A stretch of DNA of 64,000 nt, taken from Halosimplex aquaticum. Its GTDB lineage: Archaea; Halobacteriota; Halobacteria; Halobacteriales; Haloarculaceae. Under the pieces are notes generated by a model that had not been told where the DNA came from, ran no database searches, and worked only from the letters and a program-made list of their open reading frames with translations. How positions within the stretch are numbered: position 1 is the stretch's first letter; each line of letters starts with the position of its first letter. The position numbers and the translations under genes were made by a program. Below are positions 32,172 to 40,407 of the stretch, piece after piece. The DNA lies in assembly GCF_028747785.1 (NCBI RefSeq), contig NZ_CP118160.1, positions 92,773-156,772 of the forward strand. The letters are read 5' to 3'.

Positions 32172-32233
32172 ACCCCCGTTTCCCGTGGACCTCACCCCAC
32201 TCTCTTGATTGGTTTTCACTCTGGACGAGGGGT
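32172..32233 (-). repeat. Opposite-side origin boxes
   Basis: ACCCCCGTTTCCCGTGG at 32172-32188 looks like a canonical ORB core. TTTCACTCTGGACGAGGGGT at 32214-32233 is an inverted copy of the repeats at 31309-31837. They lie across the AT-rich tract from the main repeat group. Confidence 0.65.
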
Positions 32234-32282
32234 GTGTGGGCGAAGTATTCTCTCCAGGTCCCTTCCGTGTCTCCACTCAGCA

Positions 32283-32323
32283 TTAACCAACAAACCTCCC
32301 GATACCTCGATAGTGTTGGTTAA
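32283..32323. repeat. Long inverted repeat TTAACCAACA, site 2
   Basis: Arms TTAACCAACA (32283-32292) and TGTTGGTTAA (32314-32323) around 21 nt. The right arm overlaps the stop codon of the polymerase gene. It divides the origin from the polB operon. Confidence 0.8.
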
Positions 32324-34491
32324 CCTCTCTCAATCTCGGTGAAGGCGGCCAAGTCCGTTTCCCGAGTTTCCTCGATCTCGCGTTGAATCTCCGTCCGATC
32401 CCAGCCAAGCGGTGCCAGCACACTCTCGACCGCTCTGACGAGTTGCGTCTCGTAGTACGACGCATCGTACGACTCTACCTCTTCGTGGGCCAACGCGACC
32501 CGCTCTCGCGAACTCTTCTCGTCGTCGACGACCACGTACTCGATGTCCTGTCCCGGGTGGATAGCGAGGTCCTGGTCCCGAGCCCGCTTCAGCGCCGCCA
32601 CGTTCTGCGTGTTCTGCGTGTACCCTTCCAGCGGCTTGGAGACACGATTCCGTTCGACGAGCTGCTCGACCGGCACCGTTCCAGCGTGGAGGCGCTTGAT
32701 CGCGTCCTGAAGACAGTCAAATACGGTGTCCGGTGACCGCGTGGCATCGAGCCGTTCGAGACAGTCCCGCTGGACGTCCTCGATGAACGGCGGGGTCGAA
32801 CGCTGTCGGGCTTCGATACCTCTGACCTTGAAGTCGTCGTCGCCGGCGACCTTCCCAAAGTACTTGGTCAGCGCGCCGGCGTCGCTCTCGCGCTGCGGCA
32901 CGAACGCCACCCAGTCGTACTGAGCTTCGTGTTCGAGTCGAATCTCGACGCAGTCGGTGATCTCCGTTGCGAGCGTCTGGAGGTCCTCGCGGTCATCGTC
33001 GTCGACGTCGGGATGCGGGGTCACCCAGATGGAGTCGACGATGCCGTGGACGACCCGCCAGCCGCCGGCTTCCAGCCGCTGTTTCGCCGTCAGTAGTATC
33101 TCGCGAGCAAACGCGTTGATCGCCTCGTGGCACTCGATGCGGCCGAACTTCGCGTTGCTGAACCCTTGATAGCCGAAGCAGGCGACGAGGATCCACTTTA
33201 GCGCTCCCGACCGTCCCTCGAGTTCCGCCAGCCGGTCCTCGTTGGGGTCGTCCCGTTCTTTCTCGTGACGGATGGCCGCCTTGATCTCGTCGCGAGCGTC
33301 GATGATCGGCTGTAGCACGTCGACGAGGTAGCCCTGGTCGTCGCAGATCGAGTATCCGAGGCCGGGGACGTCGTCGCGGTCGCCGTGGCAGTCACACCGG
33401 ATGACGTCCGGTGAGACGTTCCGGGTACAGATGATGTTCGGATACAACGAGGAGAAGTCGAGTTCGTGGACGTTCTCGTGGAGGCCGACCTCGGGCGCGA
33501 AGATGAACCCGCCGCGGTCGGCGTCATGGAGCGTCCCCATCGGCTTGTAGAACTCGTGGCGCCAGGAGTTCCATGGCACGAGGACGCCACGGTCGTGGGC
33601 CTCGCAAATCTGGATCGCCGTCAGCACGTTCCCGATCGACGCCCACGCAAGTTCCTGGACGGGCTTCTTTGAGCGCGACACGAGGTCGAGGACGCCGTCG
33701 AGGTTCGTCTCCCCGTAGAAGAACGTGTTCGACTCGTCGATAATCACCCGGCCGGGCACGTTGTACCGCGCCGGTGAGTGACCGACGCGGCCGTAGCTCG
33801 AGTACGTCGACCGGCTCGCGAGCTGCTGGAAGTCGATGTCCGGCCATCGACTCAGCGAGAAGTCGTCGACGCCGGCGTCCGTCGCCATCTCGTACAGAGT
33901 AGGGACGATCTCGCTCGTCGAGCAGACCAGGACGTCCGGATCGTGTGCTTCGAGCGCCCCCTGGACGGCGGTCAGGATATCCGTCGGCGAGCCGGTGACG
34001 GTGTCGCCGGCGACGGACAGTTCCCCGTAGACGTCGTTGCTCGTTTCGGTCACCGGCACGCTAAGCCGGAGCGTCGACAGCTCGCTCGCGGGTGTCGGAT
34101 CGGCGCCGGTCTCTAGACAGTATCGGAACTCCCGCGAGAAGTCGACGTTGAAGCAGGCGAGATCCCCGACCGGATACTCCGACAGCTGACGCGCTTTCCG
34201 GGCGAGTGGGGTGACGCGGTCGATGTGGGCGACGTCGACCGCGAGAACGGTCTCCTCGGCCCGTCGAAAGCCCGGCCGTCGCGTAACCATTTCGGTCGTG
34301 ACGACGTCCGGGTGCTGGTCGTACACCGACTGGAGTGTCGTGAGGTCGAGGTCGGCATCAGGGTCGCGACCGGCCACGTAGAAGCGTGGGGTGTAGTCAT
34401 CGCGCTCGGTCGCGACGGCGCCGTCGGCGGTTGCCTCCCACTCCAGGACGCGGCCGTCGTCCAGGAAGTCGATGCTGAACGGCATCGTCAC
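32320..34491 (-). CDS. Family B DNA polymerase, plasmid type
   Basis: 723 residues from ATG 34491. Palm motif A ELDFSSLYPNIICTR with the catalytic Asp; motif B KWILVACFGYQGFSNAKFG with Lys, Asn and Gly; motif C reads HGIVDSIW where YGDTDS is usual, so the first Asp is lost but the second (the metal ligand in characterised family B enzymes) is kept. The exonuclease domain (residues 100-260) lacks recognisable Exo I (DxE) and Exo II motifs, so proofreading is probably absent. Overlaps the upstream gene by 4 nt (ATGA), so translation is coupled. Likely copies or repairs the plasmid. Confidence 0.85.
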   Translation of the reverse strand: MTMPFSIDFLDDGRVLEWEATADGAVATERDDYTPRFYVAGRDPDADLDLTTLQSVYDQHPDVVTTEMVTRRPGFRRAEETVLAVDVAHIDRVTPLARKARQLSEYPVGDLACFNVDFSREFRYCLETGADPTPASELSTLRLSVPVTETSNDVYGELSVAGDTVTGSPTDILTAVQGALEAHDPDVLVCSTSEIVPTLYEMATDAGVDDFSLSRWPDIDFQQLASRSTYSSYGRVGHSPARYNVPGRVIIDESNTFFYGETNLDGVLDLVSRSKKPVQELAWASIGNVLTAIQICEAHDRGVLVPWNSWRHEFYKPMGTLHDADRGGFIFAPEVGLHENVHELDFSSLYPNIICTRNVSPDVIRCDCHGDRDDVPGLGYSICDDQGYLVDVLQPIIDARDEIKAAIRHEKERDDPNEDRLAELEGRSGALKWILVACFGYQGFSNAKFGRIECHEAINAFAREILLTAKQRLEAGGWRVVHGIVDSIWVTPHPDVDDDDREDLQTLATEITDCVEIRLEHEAQYDWVAFVPQRESDAGALTKYFGKVAGDDDFKVRGIEARQRSTPPFIEDVQRDCLERLDATRSPDTVFDCLQDAIKRLHAGTVPVEQLVERNRVSKPLEGYTQNTQNVAALKRARDQDLAIHPGQDIEYVVVDDEKSSRERVALAHEEVESYDASYYETQLVRAVESVLAPLGWDRTEIQREIEETRETDLAAFTEIERG

Positions 34492-34793
34492 GGGTCCGAG
34501 TCTGATGGAGCGGCCTCCTTGTCATCACGTGCTGCGACCGCGGCCTCGAGTTCCTCGAGGCGTTCCTCGTGGTCGTCGAGGCGGCCCTCCTGTTCGAGAT
34601 CAATGCTGAGCAGCGCCGGCAGCAGCGGGTTCTGGTGGTTCAACAGCCCGCTCGCGTCGGCGTGCTTGCGGGCGTACTCGAACAGCTGGTCGAAGCGCGG
34701 TTGGTCGCGACGCCGCAGTGCCCGCCGGAACTCTGCCCAGCGCTCTTCGATGGCCCGCAGCGCATCTCGGTAGGTTGGGTTCGTACGCCCCAT
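34488..34793 (-). CDS. Small helical protein in the polB operon
   Basis: 101 residues from ATG 34793 (MGRTNPTYRDALRAIEERWA). All-helical, basic in the first half (FRRALRRRDQPRFDQL) and a coiled-coil acidic C terminus (DDHEERLEELEAAVAARDDK). The stop overlaps the polB start. It starts 2 nt after the RecA-like gene stop, so the three genes form one operon. Possibly a polymerase accessory factor, by position only. Confidence 0.7.
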   Translation of the reverse strand: MGRTNPTYRDALRAIEERWAEFRRALRRRDQPRFDQLFEYARKHADASGLLNHQNPLLPALLSIDLEQEGRLDDHEERLEELEAAVAARDDKEAAPSDSDP

Positions 34794-34795
34794 CG

Positions 34796-35746
34796 CTATC
34801 GGCCTCCTGTACCGCTCGCCGTCCACGCATCGAGCAAGGGGTCCGCGGTGGCCGCCACCGTCTCACCGTCAGCTGTGACGCCTGTCCCGACGCCCTCTGG
34901 GGTCGGCGTCGACGCGGCCGGCGTCGTAGGTTCAACGCCGACCTGCGTGGCGCGTGCCGCGAGCAGCTGCCGCCAGTACGCGAACGTCGTCTGGTAGTAC
35001 GCGCCGTCGTCGACGGGATAGACGAGCGTCTCGAAGTCCTCGCCGACGACCCGTGGGCCCATCCGCGTCTGCTCGCACTCGAGGTGATGGTCGGCGACCG
35101 TCGCGACTGGCTCGGTGAATTCGTTTTGTTCGTTTCGCGTAACGAGCACCGGGATGTCGTACCCCTTGGCGTAGGTCGCTAACCGGGCAAGGGTGCGGGC
35201 TTGGAGGGTTTTTGCGTGAGTCTCGCCGAGGGTATCGTCGGCGCGGTACTGGGCGTCGACGGCCGGCGCGACGATGAGGGCGGGTGTGTGGGGGGACGTT
35301 TCCTTGTCGCGACTTGGTGCCCGTCGACCGGCCGCCCCGGCATCGGTGGTGGACATTTGGATCGACTTGTTCACTGCCGTCGGGAGATCACAGACGGCGC
35401 CGTAGTGCTGGTAGGCGGTAAATCCGCGTGCCACGTGGATTCGGTTGAGCAACCGTTGACTGGGGGCTATCTGCGTCAGCGTGGCCGTCGTCGCATGGCC
35501 GTTTGCGTCAATCCAGAAAGCGGGCCCGTCGTGCAAGAGGAGATGATCGAGTACCAATGACTGAAGGATCGGAACACCCCGATCACCTTCGACATCGAGG
35601 AGCGTGATACCGTCATCAAGGGAGGGAAGCAGCATTCCGTCCGTCGCGGGATCGGCTTGATTAGCCAGATTCTGGTTGCGGTCAGCGCTTCGTTTTGGCT
35701 GGTCTACCGCCAATCGGTTCGACGTCGATGTGGAGCGGTCGGGCAT
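34796..35746 (-). CDS. RecA/RadA-like protein without a clear Walker A
   Basis: 316 residues from ATG 35746. The layout DDGITLLDVEGDRGVPILQS, then LLLHDGPAFWIDANGHATTA, then ALIVAPAVDAQYR, then YAKGYDIPVLVTRNEQNEF resembles the RecA core with strand-loop-helix units, including a Walker-B-like IDANG. The usual GxxxxGKT P-loop is absent; DVEGDRGVP occupies its place. First gene of the operon with the small helical protein and PolB. A truncated second copy is at 37517-37799. Possibly a recombination mediator for plasmid replication. Confidence 0.65.
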   Translation of the reverse strand: MPDRSTSTSNRLAVDQPKRSADRNQNLANQADPATDGMLLPSLDDGITLLDVEGDRGVPILQSLVLDHLLLHDGPAFWIDANGHATTATLTQIAPSQRLLNRIHVARGFTAYQHYGAVCDLPTAVNKSIQMSTTDAGAAGRRAPSRDKETSPHTPALIVAPAVDAQYRADDTLGETHAKTLQARTLARLATYAKGYDIPVLVTRNEQNEFTEPVATVADHHLECEQTRMGPRVVGEDFETLVYPVDDGAYYQTTFAYWRQLLAARATQVGVEPTTPAASTPTPEGVGTGVTADGETVAATADPLLDAWTASGTGGR

Positions 35747-35935
35747 ACTCCAGTAGATGGCCACGTACCAGATAAGCCGCGGCGTGTCGCTTCCGCATTT
35801 CCAAGGAATGACTGAGTAATGCGGTAAATCGGACTCAGGCGCTGGATATTGGCGATCGTCCGAAGGTTTCCGAGAAGGCTTCCAAAATGACTTTGATTCG
35901 AATGACTCGTAACGAGTGGGCCATCCTTTCAGGCT
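35450..35935 (-). repeat. Segmental duplication, copy 1 (RecA-like gene start and upstream DNA)
   Basis: This stretch, covering the N terminus of the RecA-like gene and about 190 nt upstream, matches 37517-37945 closely. Examples: the coding part GVPILQSLVLDHLLLHDGPA is identical in both, and the upstream GCGGCGTG.CGCTTCCGC and GTTTCCGAGAA..TTCCA are shared. The TnpB element sits between the copies. Confidence 0.65.
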
Positions 35936-35971
35936 GGGTCTGAGCGACAACACGGCCCCACAATCCAGACG

Positions 35972-36115
35972 CTATGGCTCGTCTGGATGTTCCACCGCCT
36001 CTAGACCGGCTTCGATAATCTCTTGATAGGCTTCTTCGAGGTCCTTGTCCTCTTGTTCGGCGTAGTCTTTCACCCGCCCGTTCAGTGTGTGCGAGATGTC
36101 GATGTTCGGTCGCAT
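35972..36115 (-). CDS. Small ribbon-helix-helix-like protein beside tnpB
   Basis: 47 residues from ATG 36115: RPNIDISHTLNGRVKDYAEQ, then EEAYQEIIEAGLEAVEHPDE. A basic strand followed by two helices fits a small RHH DNA-binding protein. It diverges from tnpB with starts 38 nt apart, so it may control tnpB expression. A similar small gene is at 11912. Confidence 0.6.
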   Translation of the reverse strand: MRPNIDISHTLNGRVKDYAEQEDKDLEEAYQEIIEAGLEAVEHPDEP

Positions 36116-36153
36116 CGTTTGTGTCCAAAAGACATTTAGACATTCAGGCACAA

Positions 36154-37470
36154 ATGTCTGTTGTCGTGAGGCGAACCAATACGTTCGCGGTGCGACCACT
36201 CTCCGAGCAGGATGAGCAACTGCTCCGCGAGCTGTTGGACGCCTCCGCCAGCCTGTGGAACGAACTGAATTACGAGCGCCGCCAGAACTTCTTCGACGGC
36301 GACTCCGTATGGGATACTGCCGACTACCGCAAACAGTACGTCGGTGTCCTCGGGTCCGCTACTGCCCAACAAGTCATCCGTAAGAACAGCGAGGCGTGGC
36401 GGTCGTTTTTCGCCGCCTGCGAAGATGGCGAGGACACAGCCCCTCCCGGTTACTGGGGCAACGAGGAGGCCGGTAGAGAGTTGCGGACGTACATCCGTAA
36501 TGACTCCTACACCATCGAAACTGGTGAACGGAGTCGCCTCGAAATCCCGGTCGGCCAAGACCTGAAAGATGAGTACGGACTTGGCTACTACGACCGCCTG
36601 CGGCTCGAAGTCTGCGGCGCTCCCAAGTGGGACGGCGAACAGGGCCGATTGGAACTGTACTTCGACGAGATCGACGACACGTTCAGAGCCATTCAGCCTG
36701 TCACTGTCCCGGATTCTCGACAGGATTCACCACTGGCTTCCGAAGAAGCCGCTCTAGACGTGGGCGCGAACAATCTCGTCGCCTGTACCACAACCACCGG
36801 CCAACAGTATCTCTACGAGGGACGCGACCTGTTCGCCCGCTTCCGTGAAACCACCGAAGAAATCGCGAGGCTCCAATCGAAACTCCAAGAGGGCCGAAAC
36901 AGCAGTCAGCGGATTCAATCCCTGTACCGCAAGCGAACGCGCCGCCGCGACCACGCCCAAGACGCTCTCGTGCGGAATTTGATCGAGCGACTATACGACG
37001 AAGGTGTCGATACGGTGTACGTCGGCGACCTTACGGACGTGCTGGTGGACTACTGGAGCGCGGAAGTGAACGAGAAAACCCACCAGTTCTGGGCGTATCG
37101 CTCGTTCATCGATCGTCTCGCCACGACCGCCGAGGAGTACGGTATCACGGTCGAAGTCCGCTCAGAAGCATACACGACGGCGGAATGTCCAGTGTGTGGC
37201 GAACGAGAGAAGACGGAACGAGACGGTGACGTGTTCCGCTGTTCGTGTGGCTATGAGGGGCACGCCGACCTCGGTGCGTCACGGACATTCCTCGAACGAC
37301 AGGCTGGCGTAAATCTGGACGTCGGGTCGATGGCACGGCCTGTGCGCCTCACGTGGGACGACCATATCTGGTCGGAGTTATCACGCTCTCCCGAGAGGGC
37401 CAGTCCCAACGAGGAGCGCACAAACCGGAGTACCCGCACGGGGAAACTTGCCTCCGTGGGTGCGGCATAG
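36154..37470 (+). CDS. tnpB: TnpB-like protein with an altered RuvC site
   Basis: 438 residues from ATG 36154. RuvC I Asp in AALDVGANNLVA; zinc finger CPVCGERE and CSCGYEGH; RuvC III Asp in GHADLGASR. At the usual Glu position (FENL in the copy at 5662) the sequence is VYVGDLTDV, so Glu is replaced by Gly followed by Asp. Cleavage may be reduced or lost unless the Asp substitutes. The rest is full length. Nuclease-dead TnpB relatives can act as RNA-guided repressors, but that role is speculative here. Confidence 0.8.
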   Translation: MSVVVRRTNTFAVRPLSEQDEQLLRELLDASASLWNELNYERRQNFFDGDSVWDTADYRKQYVGVLGSATAQQVIRKNSEAWRSFFAACEDGEDTAPPGYWGNEEAGRELRTYIRNDSYTIETGERSRLEIPVGQDLKDEYGLGYYDRLRLEVCGAPKWDGEQGRLELYFDEIDDTFRAIQPVTVPDSRQDSPLASEEAALDVGANNLVACTTTTGQQYLYEGRDLFARFRETTEEIARLQSKLQEGRNSSQRIQSLYRKRTRRRDHAQDALVRNLIERLYDEGVDTVYVGDLTDVLVDYWSAEVNEKTHQFWAYRSFIDRLATTAEEYGITVEVRSEAYTTAECPVCGEREKTERDGDVFRCSCGYEGHADLGASRTFLERQAGVNLDVGSMARPVRLTWDDHIWSELSRSPERASPNEERTNRSTRTGKLASVGAA

Positions 37471-37516
37471 CCAATATCCCCACCGGAGGAATCCCATTCC
37501 CCTAAGGATGGGAGGA

Positions 37517-37799
37517 TGTCAATGGGCGCGATCTGGGCGAGTGTCGTCGTCGCGTGTCCGTTTGCGTCGACCCAGAAGGCGGGCCCGTCGTGCAGGAGGA
37601 GATGGTCGAGCACGAGCGACTGCAGGATCGGGACGCCGCGGCCTCCCTCGACATCAAGCAGCGTGATGCCGTCGTCGAGCTGCGGCAACAGCATCTCGTC
37701 CGTAGCCGGATCGGCCTGGTCAGCAAGGGACCGATTGCGGTCAGCCCCCCGTGTCGGCTGGTCCACCGCCAATCGGTTCGATATTGAGTGTTCTCCCAT
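37517..37799 (-). pseudogene. Truncated second copy of the RecA-like gene
   Basis: From ATG 37799: MGEHSISNRLAVDQPTRGAD, then DDGITLLDVEGGRGVPILQS, then FWVDANGHATTTLAQIAP. At about 37517 it runs into the right end of the TnpB element and loses homology. The matching gene at 34796 continues normally, so this copy was cut by the element. Confidence 0.75.
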
Positions 37800-37963
37800 A
37801 CTCGACTAGTTGTCTACGTTCCCGATAAGCCGCGGCGTGGCGCTTCCGCGTTTCAGGGAAGGGCTGGAAGGTATGTAGAACCGGACTCAGGCAACGGATT
37901 TCTGCCATCGTTCGACCGTTTCCGAGAACGTTTCCAGAGAGGAAGGCGGACAGCAGTGTAGGA

Positions 37964-38005
37964 TTAACCAACAGTCCGAGGGATCACAGCTCAACTGTTG
38001 GTTAA
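37964..38005. repeat. Long inverted repeat TTAACCAACA, site 3
   Basis: Arms TTAACCAACA (37964-37973) and TGTTGGTTAA (37996-38005) with a 22-nt spacer. It lies between the duplicated RecA-like upstream region and the end of the metallophosphoesterase fusion gene. Confidence 0.8.
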
Positions 38006-38073
38006 GACTCTCTGAACCTATGGTGATATCGCCCTCACGTAATTCTGCTGACGGCCCCGCATATCCCCCGAGC

Positions 38074-39519
38074 CTACGATCTGATGTGATCGACGATTGT
38101 TCTCAGCGCGGTTACATCGTCGATATTGTACTGTTTGAGTCGATCCCAGTCTGGTTCTTCGCCGTCGAGGAGATATCGTGTGTACTTGCTCCCGACCACA
38201 AATCCATCGACGGTCGGGTCTTGATATTCAAAGCCGAGTGCGCTCGCTACGACGTCCAATTTATGCCGATTGAAGGGCCCGAAGAGTTCCTGTTGTGCAG
38301 TTATCCCGAGGTCGTGTGCTCGCTCCAGATGGTCGATCCCCTCAGTGATGCCGTGTTCGTCGAATCTCCGACTGAGACACTGTTCGTCGAAGTAGTTCCC
38401 TCCGTAGTAGATGATTGGCTCGGAGCCATGATCATTAAGGTACTCAGACAGTTCCTGAAGGAGTGCTGACTCGTCGTCCGGATCGAAGAATTGTCGGTAC
38501 GCATCGTTCTGGTAACTGTAGGTGCCGACCAGCCAGATCCGATCCTGCTGAAGGTCCGTTTCTATGTCCAAGAGGAGAGGCTCCGTATCGTGAAGGTCGT
38601 TGAAGGCGGGCTTGTTTAGAATCACGACCTCATCGTTTTCGAAAGCCTCTCGATGAGCAATCCACCGGTCCACGTGCCATGACGAGGCTCCAGGGAGGGC
38701 TTCGAGTTCGGCACGCCGTTCTTCGGTAATCTCATCTGGGTTAGTGATCCCTAACTCACTGAACTGTTCCACTCGGTTTCTCCCGACCTGGACGAGATCA
38801 GTCAGCCGGCTCCCTAGCAGATGGCCAGTGTCGTAGAACTCGTACTCGATAGACTCGTTTGAGGCGTCGATGGTGATGAGTGCGTACCTTCCAGGGTCGT
38901 CTACTCCGTCGTGGGACGCAATGTTGATCACCGTGCCGTACTCGAGGGTTTCAGTTCTGCCTCCGAATTGATGGCAATGACCGCAGACGGTGACTGGGGG
39001 CTGGATGTCGTCTATGAAGCTCCTGACGGCCTTCGACCCGATATGTTGTTGCCCGAATCGCTTCCCGATATCGAGAATGCCGAAGGGAGGAGTGTGAGTG
39101 ACAAGAATCGGAGTTCTGTCTTCACAAGCGGCGCGTTGTTCGGAAAGGTGCCGTTGGACGTCGTCCTCGATATAGGTGATGAGACCAGGTCCCTGGGTTG
39201 ATCCTTCCTGGCCGATGAACACGAGATCCTCGTAGGTGTATGGAGTCCTGTGGAGGTCGGTGGTAAATTCCGAATCGAATTGCGGACCGGTTGACGGGGG
39301 GAAGTCGTCGTTTCCTCGGACATAGAGTGATTGTTGGTGCTTCGTGAGGCGAGCAAGTTCTGCAAGATGATCTGTGTCAGTATCGGCGTTTTTGAAACGT
39401 GAGAGGTCGTCGCCGGCATACAGTAGTAAATCTGGAGTTGGTTCTACAGTTTCGAGAATGGTGTAGAGATCGTCAATAGGTTGAGAGCGCCAGTCAGATA
39501 CGGCGAGAATGTGGGTCAT
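38074..39519 (-). CDS. Fusion of a calcineurin-like phosphoesterase and an RNase H-like exonuclease
   Basis: 481 residues from ATG 39519. Residues 1-200 are a metallophosphoesterase: LLLYAGDDLSRF, VRGNDDF (GNDD), VTHTPPFG and VCGHCHQFGG carry the metal ligands. Residues 235-280 look like a helix-hairpin-helix (TEERRAELEALPGASS). Residues 290-481 are a YprB-like RNase H fold exonuclease: LLLDIETDLQQD (DxE), IIYYGGNYFDEQCLSRRFDE, HKLDVVASALGF and NIDDVTALRTIV. This gives two nuclease-type domains in one protein. Probably repair or RNA/DNA processing in the plasmid replication module. Confidence 0.8.
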   Translation of the reverse strand: MTHILAVSDWRSQPIDDLYTILETVEPTPDLLLYAGDDLSRFKNADTDTDHLAELARLTKHQQSLYVRGNDDFPPSTGPQFDSEFTTDLHRTPYTYEDLVFIGQEGSTQGPGLITYIEDDVQRHLSEQRAACEDRTPILVTHTPPFGILDIGKRFGQQHIGSKAVRSFIDDIQPPVTVCGHCHQFGGRTETLEYGTVINIASHDGVDDPGRYALITIDASNESIEYEFYDTGHLLGSRLTDLVQVGRNRVEQFSELGITNPDEITEERRAELEALPGASSWHVDRWIAHREAFENDEVVILNKPAFNDLHDTEPLLLDIETDLQQDRIWLVGTYSYQNDAYRQFFDPDDESALLQELSEYLNDHGSEPIIYYGGNYFDEQCLSRRFDEHGITEGIDHLERAHDLGITAQQELFGPFNRHKLDVVASALGFEYQDPTVDGFVVGSKYTRYLLDGEEPDWDRLKQYNIDDVTALRTIVDHIRS

Positions 39520-39605
39520 TTTGTTTGAGCGTAGTTAGTGTAGCCTCTTCTATCGTTTGTTTAGGTGTACCGTTTGTCATTAGGGGATTCTTCGCCCCGT
39601 TGTAA

Positions 39606-39647
39606 TTAACCAACAACTCAGACTCATCGGGGCAATATGTTGGTTAA
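39606..39647. repeat. Long inverted repeat TTAACCAACA, site 4
   Basis: Arms TTAACCAACA (39606-39615) and TGTTGGTTAA (39638-39647) with a 22-nt spacer. It lies in the divergent promoter region between the fusion nuclease (minus) and the SRAP gene (plus). Confidence 0.8.
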
Positions 39648-39702
39648 CAGCGAGATTCCTGTGCGATTACGTTGAAGATGCCTCCCCTCCAAACTCCTCG
39701 GT

Positions 39703-40392
39703 ATGTGTGGCCGAAACTCGCTCTTCATCGACCAGGCTGACCTCGAGGCTCGCTTCGACGCCGAGGTCGTCGCGGACGGCGGGTACACCCCCCGATACAA
39801 TATCGCACCTGGCGACGACCTCCACATCATCACGAACGAGGCTTCAGACGAGATCGACGCCTCCCACTGGGGGCTGATTCCGTTCTGGGCGGACGAACCC
39901 GAGGAGGGCATCATCAACGCTCGCTCCGAGACTGCCGATGAGAAGAGCGCGTTCAAGCGGGCGTGGGAATCACGTCCCTGCCTCGTCCCCTCGTCAGGAT
40001 TCTACGAGTGGAAACCGCCGAACGGCGGGTCGAAGCAGCCCTACCGGATTTACCGGGAGGACGACCCCGCATTCGCGATGGCCGGCCTCTGGGACGTCTG
40101 GGAGGGCGACGACGAGACGATCTCGTGCGTCACGATTCTCACGACGGAGCCGAACGACCTGATGAACTCAATCCACGACCGGATGCCGGTCGTCCTCCCA
40201 AAGGATGCTGAGTCCGACTGGCTCGCCGCAGATCCGGACACCCGCAAGGAACTGTGCCAACCGTACCCGAAGGACGATCTGGACGCCTACGAGATCTCGA
40301 CGCGGGTCAACAACCCCGGCAACGACGATCCCCAGGTCATCGAGCCGCTAGACCACGAGCAATCGGGCCTCGGCGAGTTCAGTTCGGGGTAG
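39703..40392 (+). CDS. SRAP-family protein (HMCES/YedK type)
   Basis: 229 residues. The catalytic Cys2 is present (MCGRNSLF), with the Asn in YNIAPGDD, Glu in PSSGFYEWKPP and His in SIHDRMPVVL. SRAP proteins crosslink to abasic sites in single-stranded DNA and protect them during replication. Encoded beside replication genes, it probably shields plasmid lesions. Complete; start at ATG 39703 is fixed because Cys must follow Met. Confidence 0.93.
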   Translation: MCGRNSLFIDQADLEARFDAEVVADGGYTPRYNIAPGDDLHIITNEASDEIDASHWGLIPFWADEPEEGIINARSETADEKSAFKRAWESRPCLVPSSGFYEWKPPNGGSKQPYRIYREDDPAFAMAGLWDVWEGDDETISCVTILTTEPNDLMNSIHDRMPVVLPKDAESDWLAADPDTRKELCQPYPKDDLDAYEISTRVNNPGNDDPQVIEPLDHEQSGLGEFSSG

Positions 40393-40407
40393 GTCGCGGC
40401 GTCACGG

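Larger units (their letters stand above)
31134..32319. other. Candidate replication origin
   Basis: A gene-free 1.2-kb region upstream of orc1. It holds six repeats of CACCCC(Y)..(T)C(A)AGAGTGAA type in one orientation and an AT-rich tract at about 31975-32010 (CATAGTATTACCTAGAAG, then TTTTATTACTACC). Beyond it are a canonical-looking box ACCCCCGTTTCCCGTGG (32172-32188) and an inverted repeat copy at 32215. Opposed ORBs flanking an AT-rich unwinding region next to orc1 is the standard haloarchaeal origin design. Confidence 0.75.
35940..37513 (+). mobile_element. tnpB-only element with a small divergent gene
   Basis: Contains a small RHH-like gene (minus) and tnpB (plus). The right end is well placed: a hairpin-type sequence ATCCCATTCCCCTAAGGATG, then GGAGGATGTCAA at about 37484-37513, after which the RecA-like duplicate resumes. 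The left end is not resolved and is given approximately. Confidence 0.6.
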
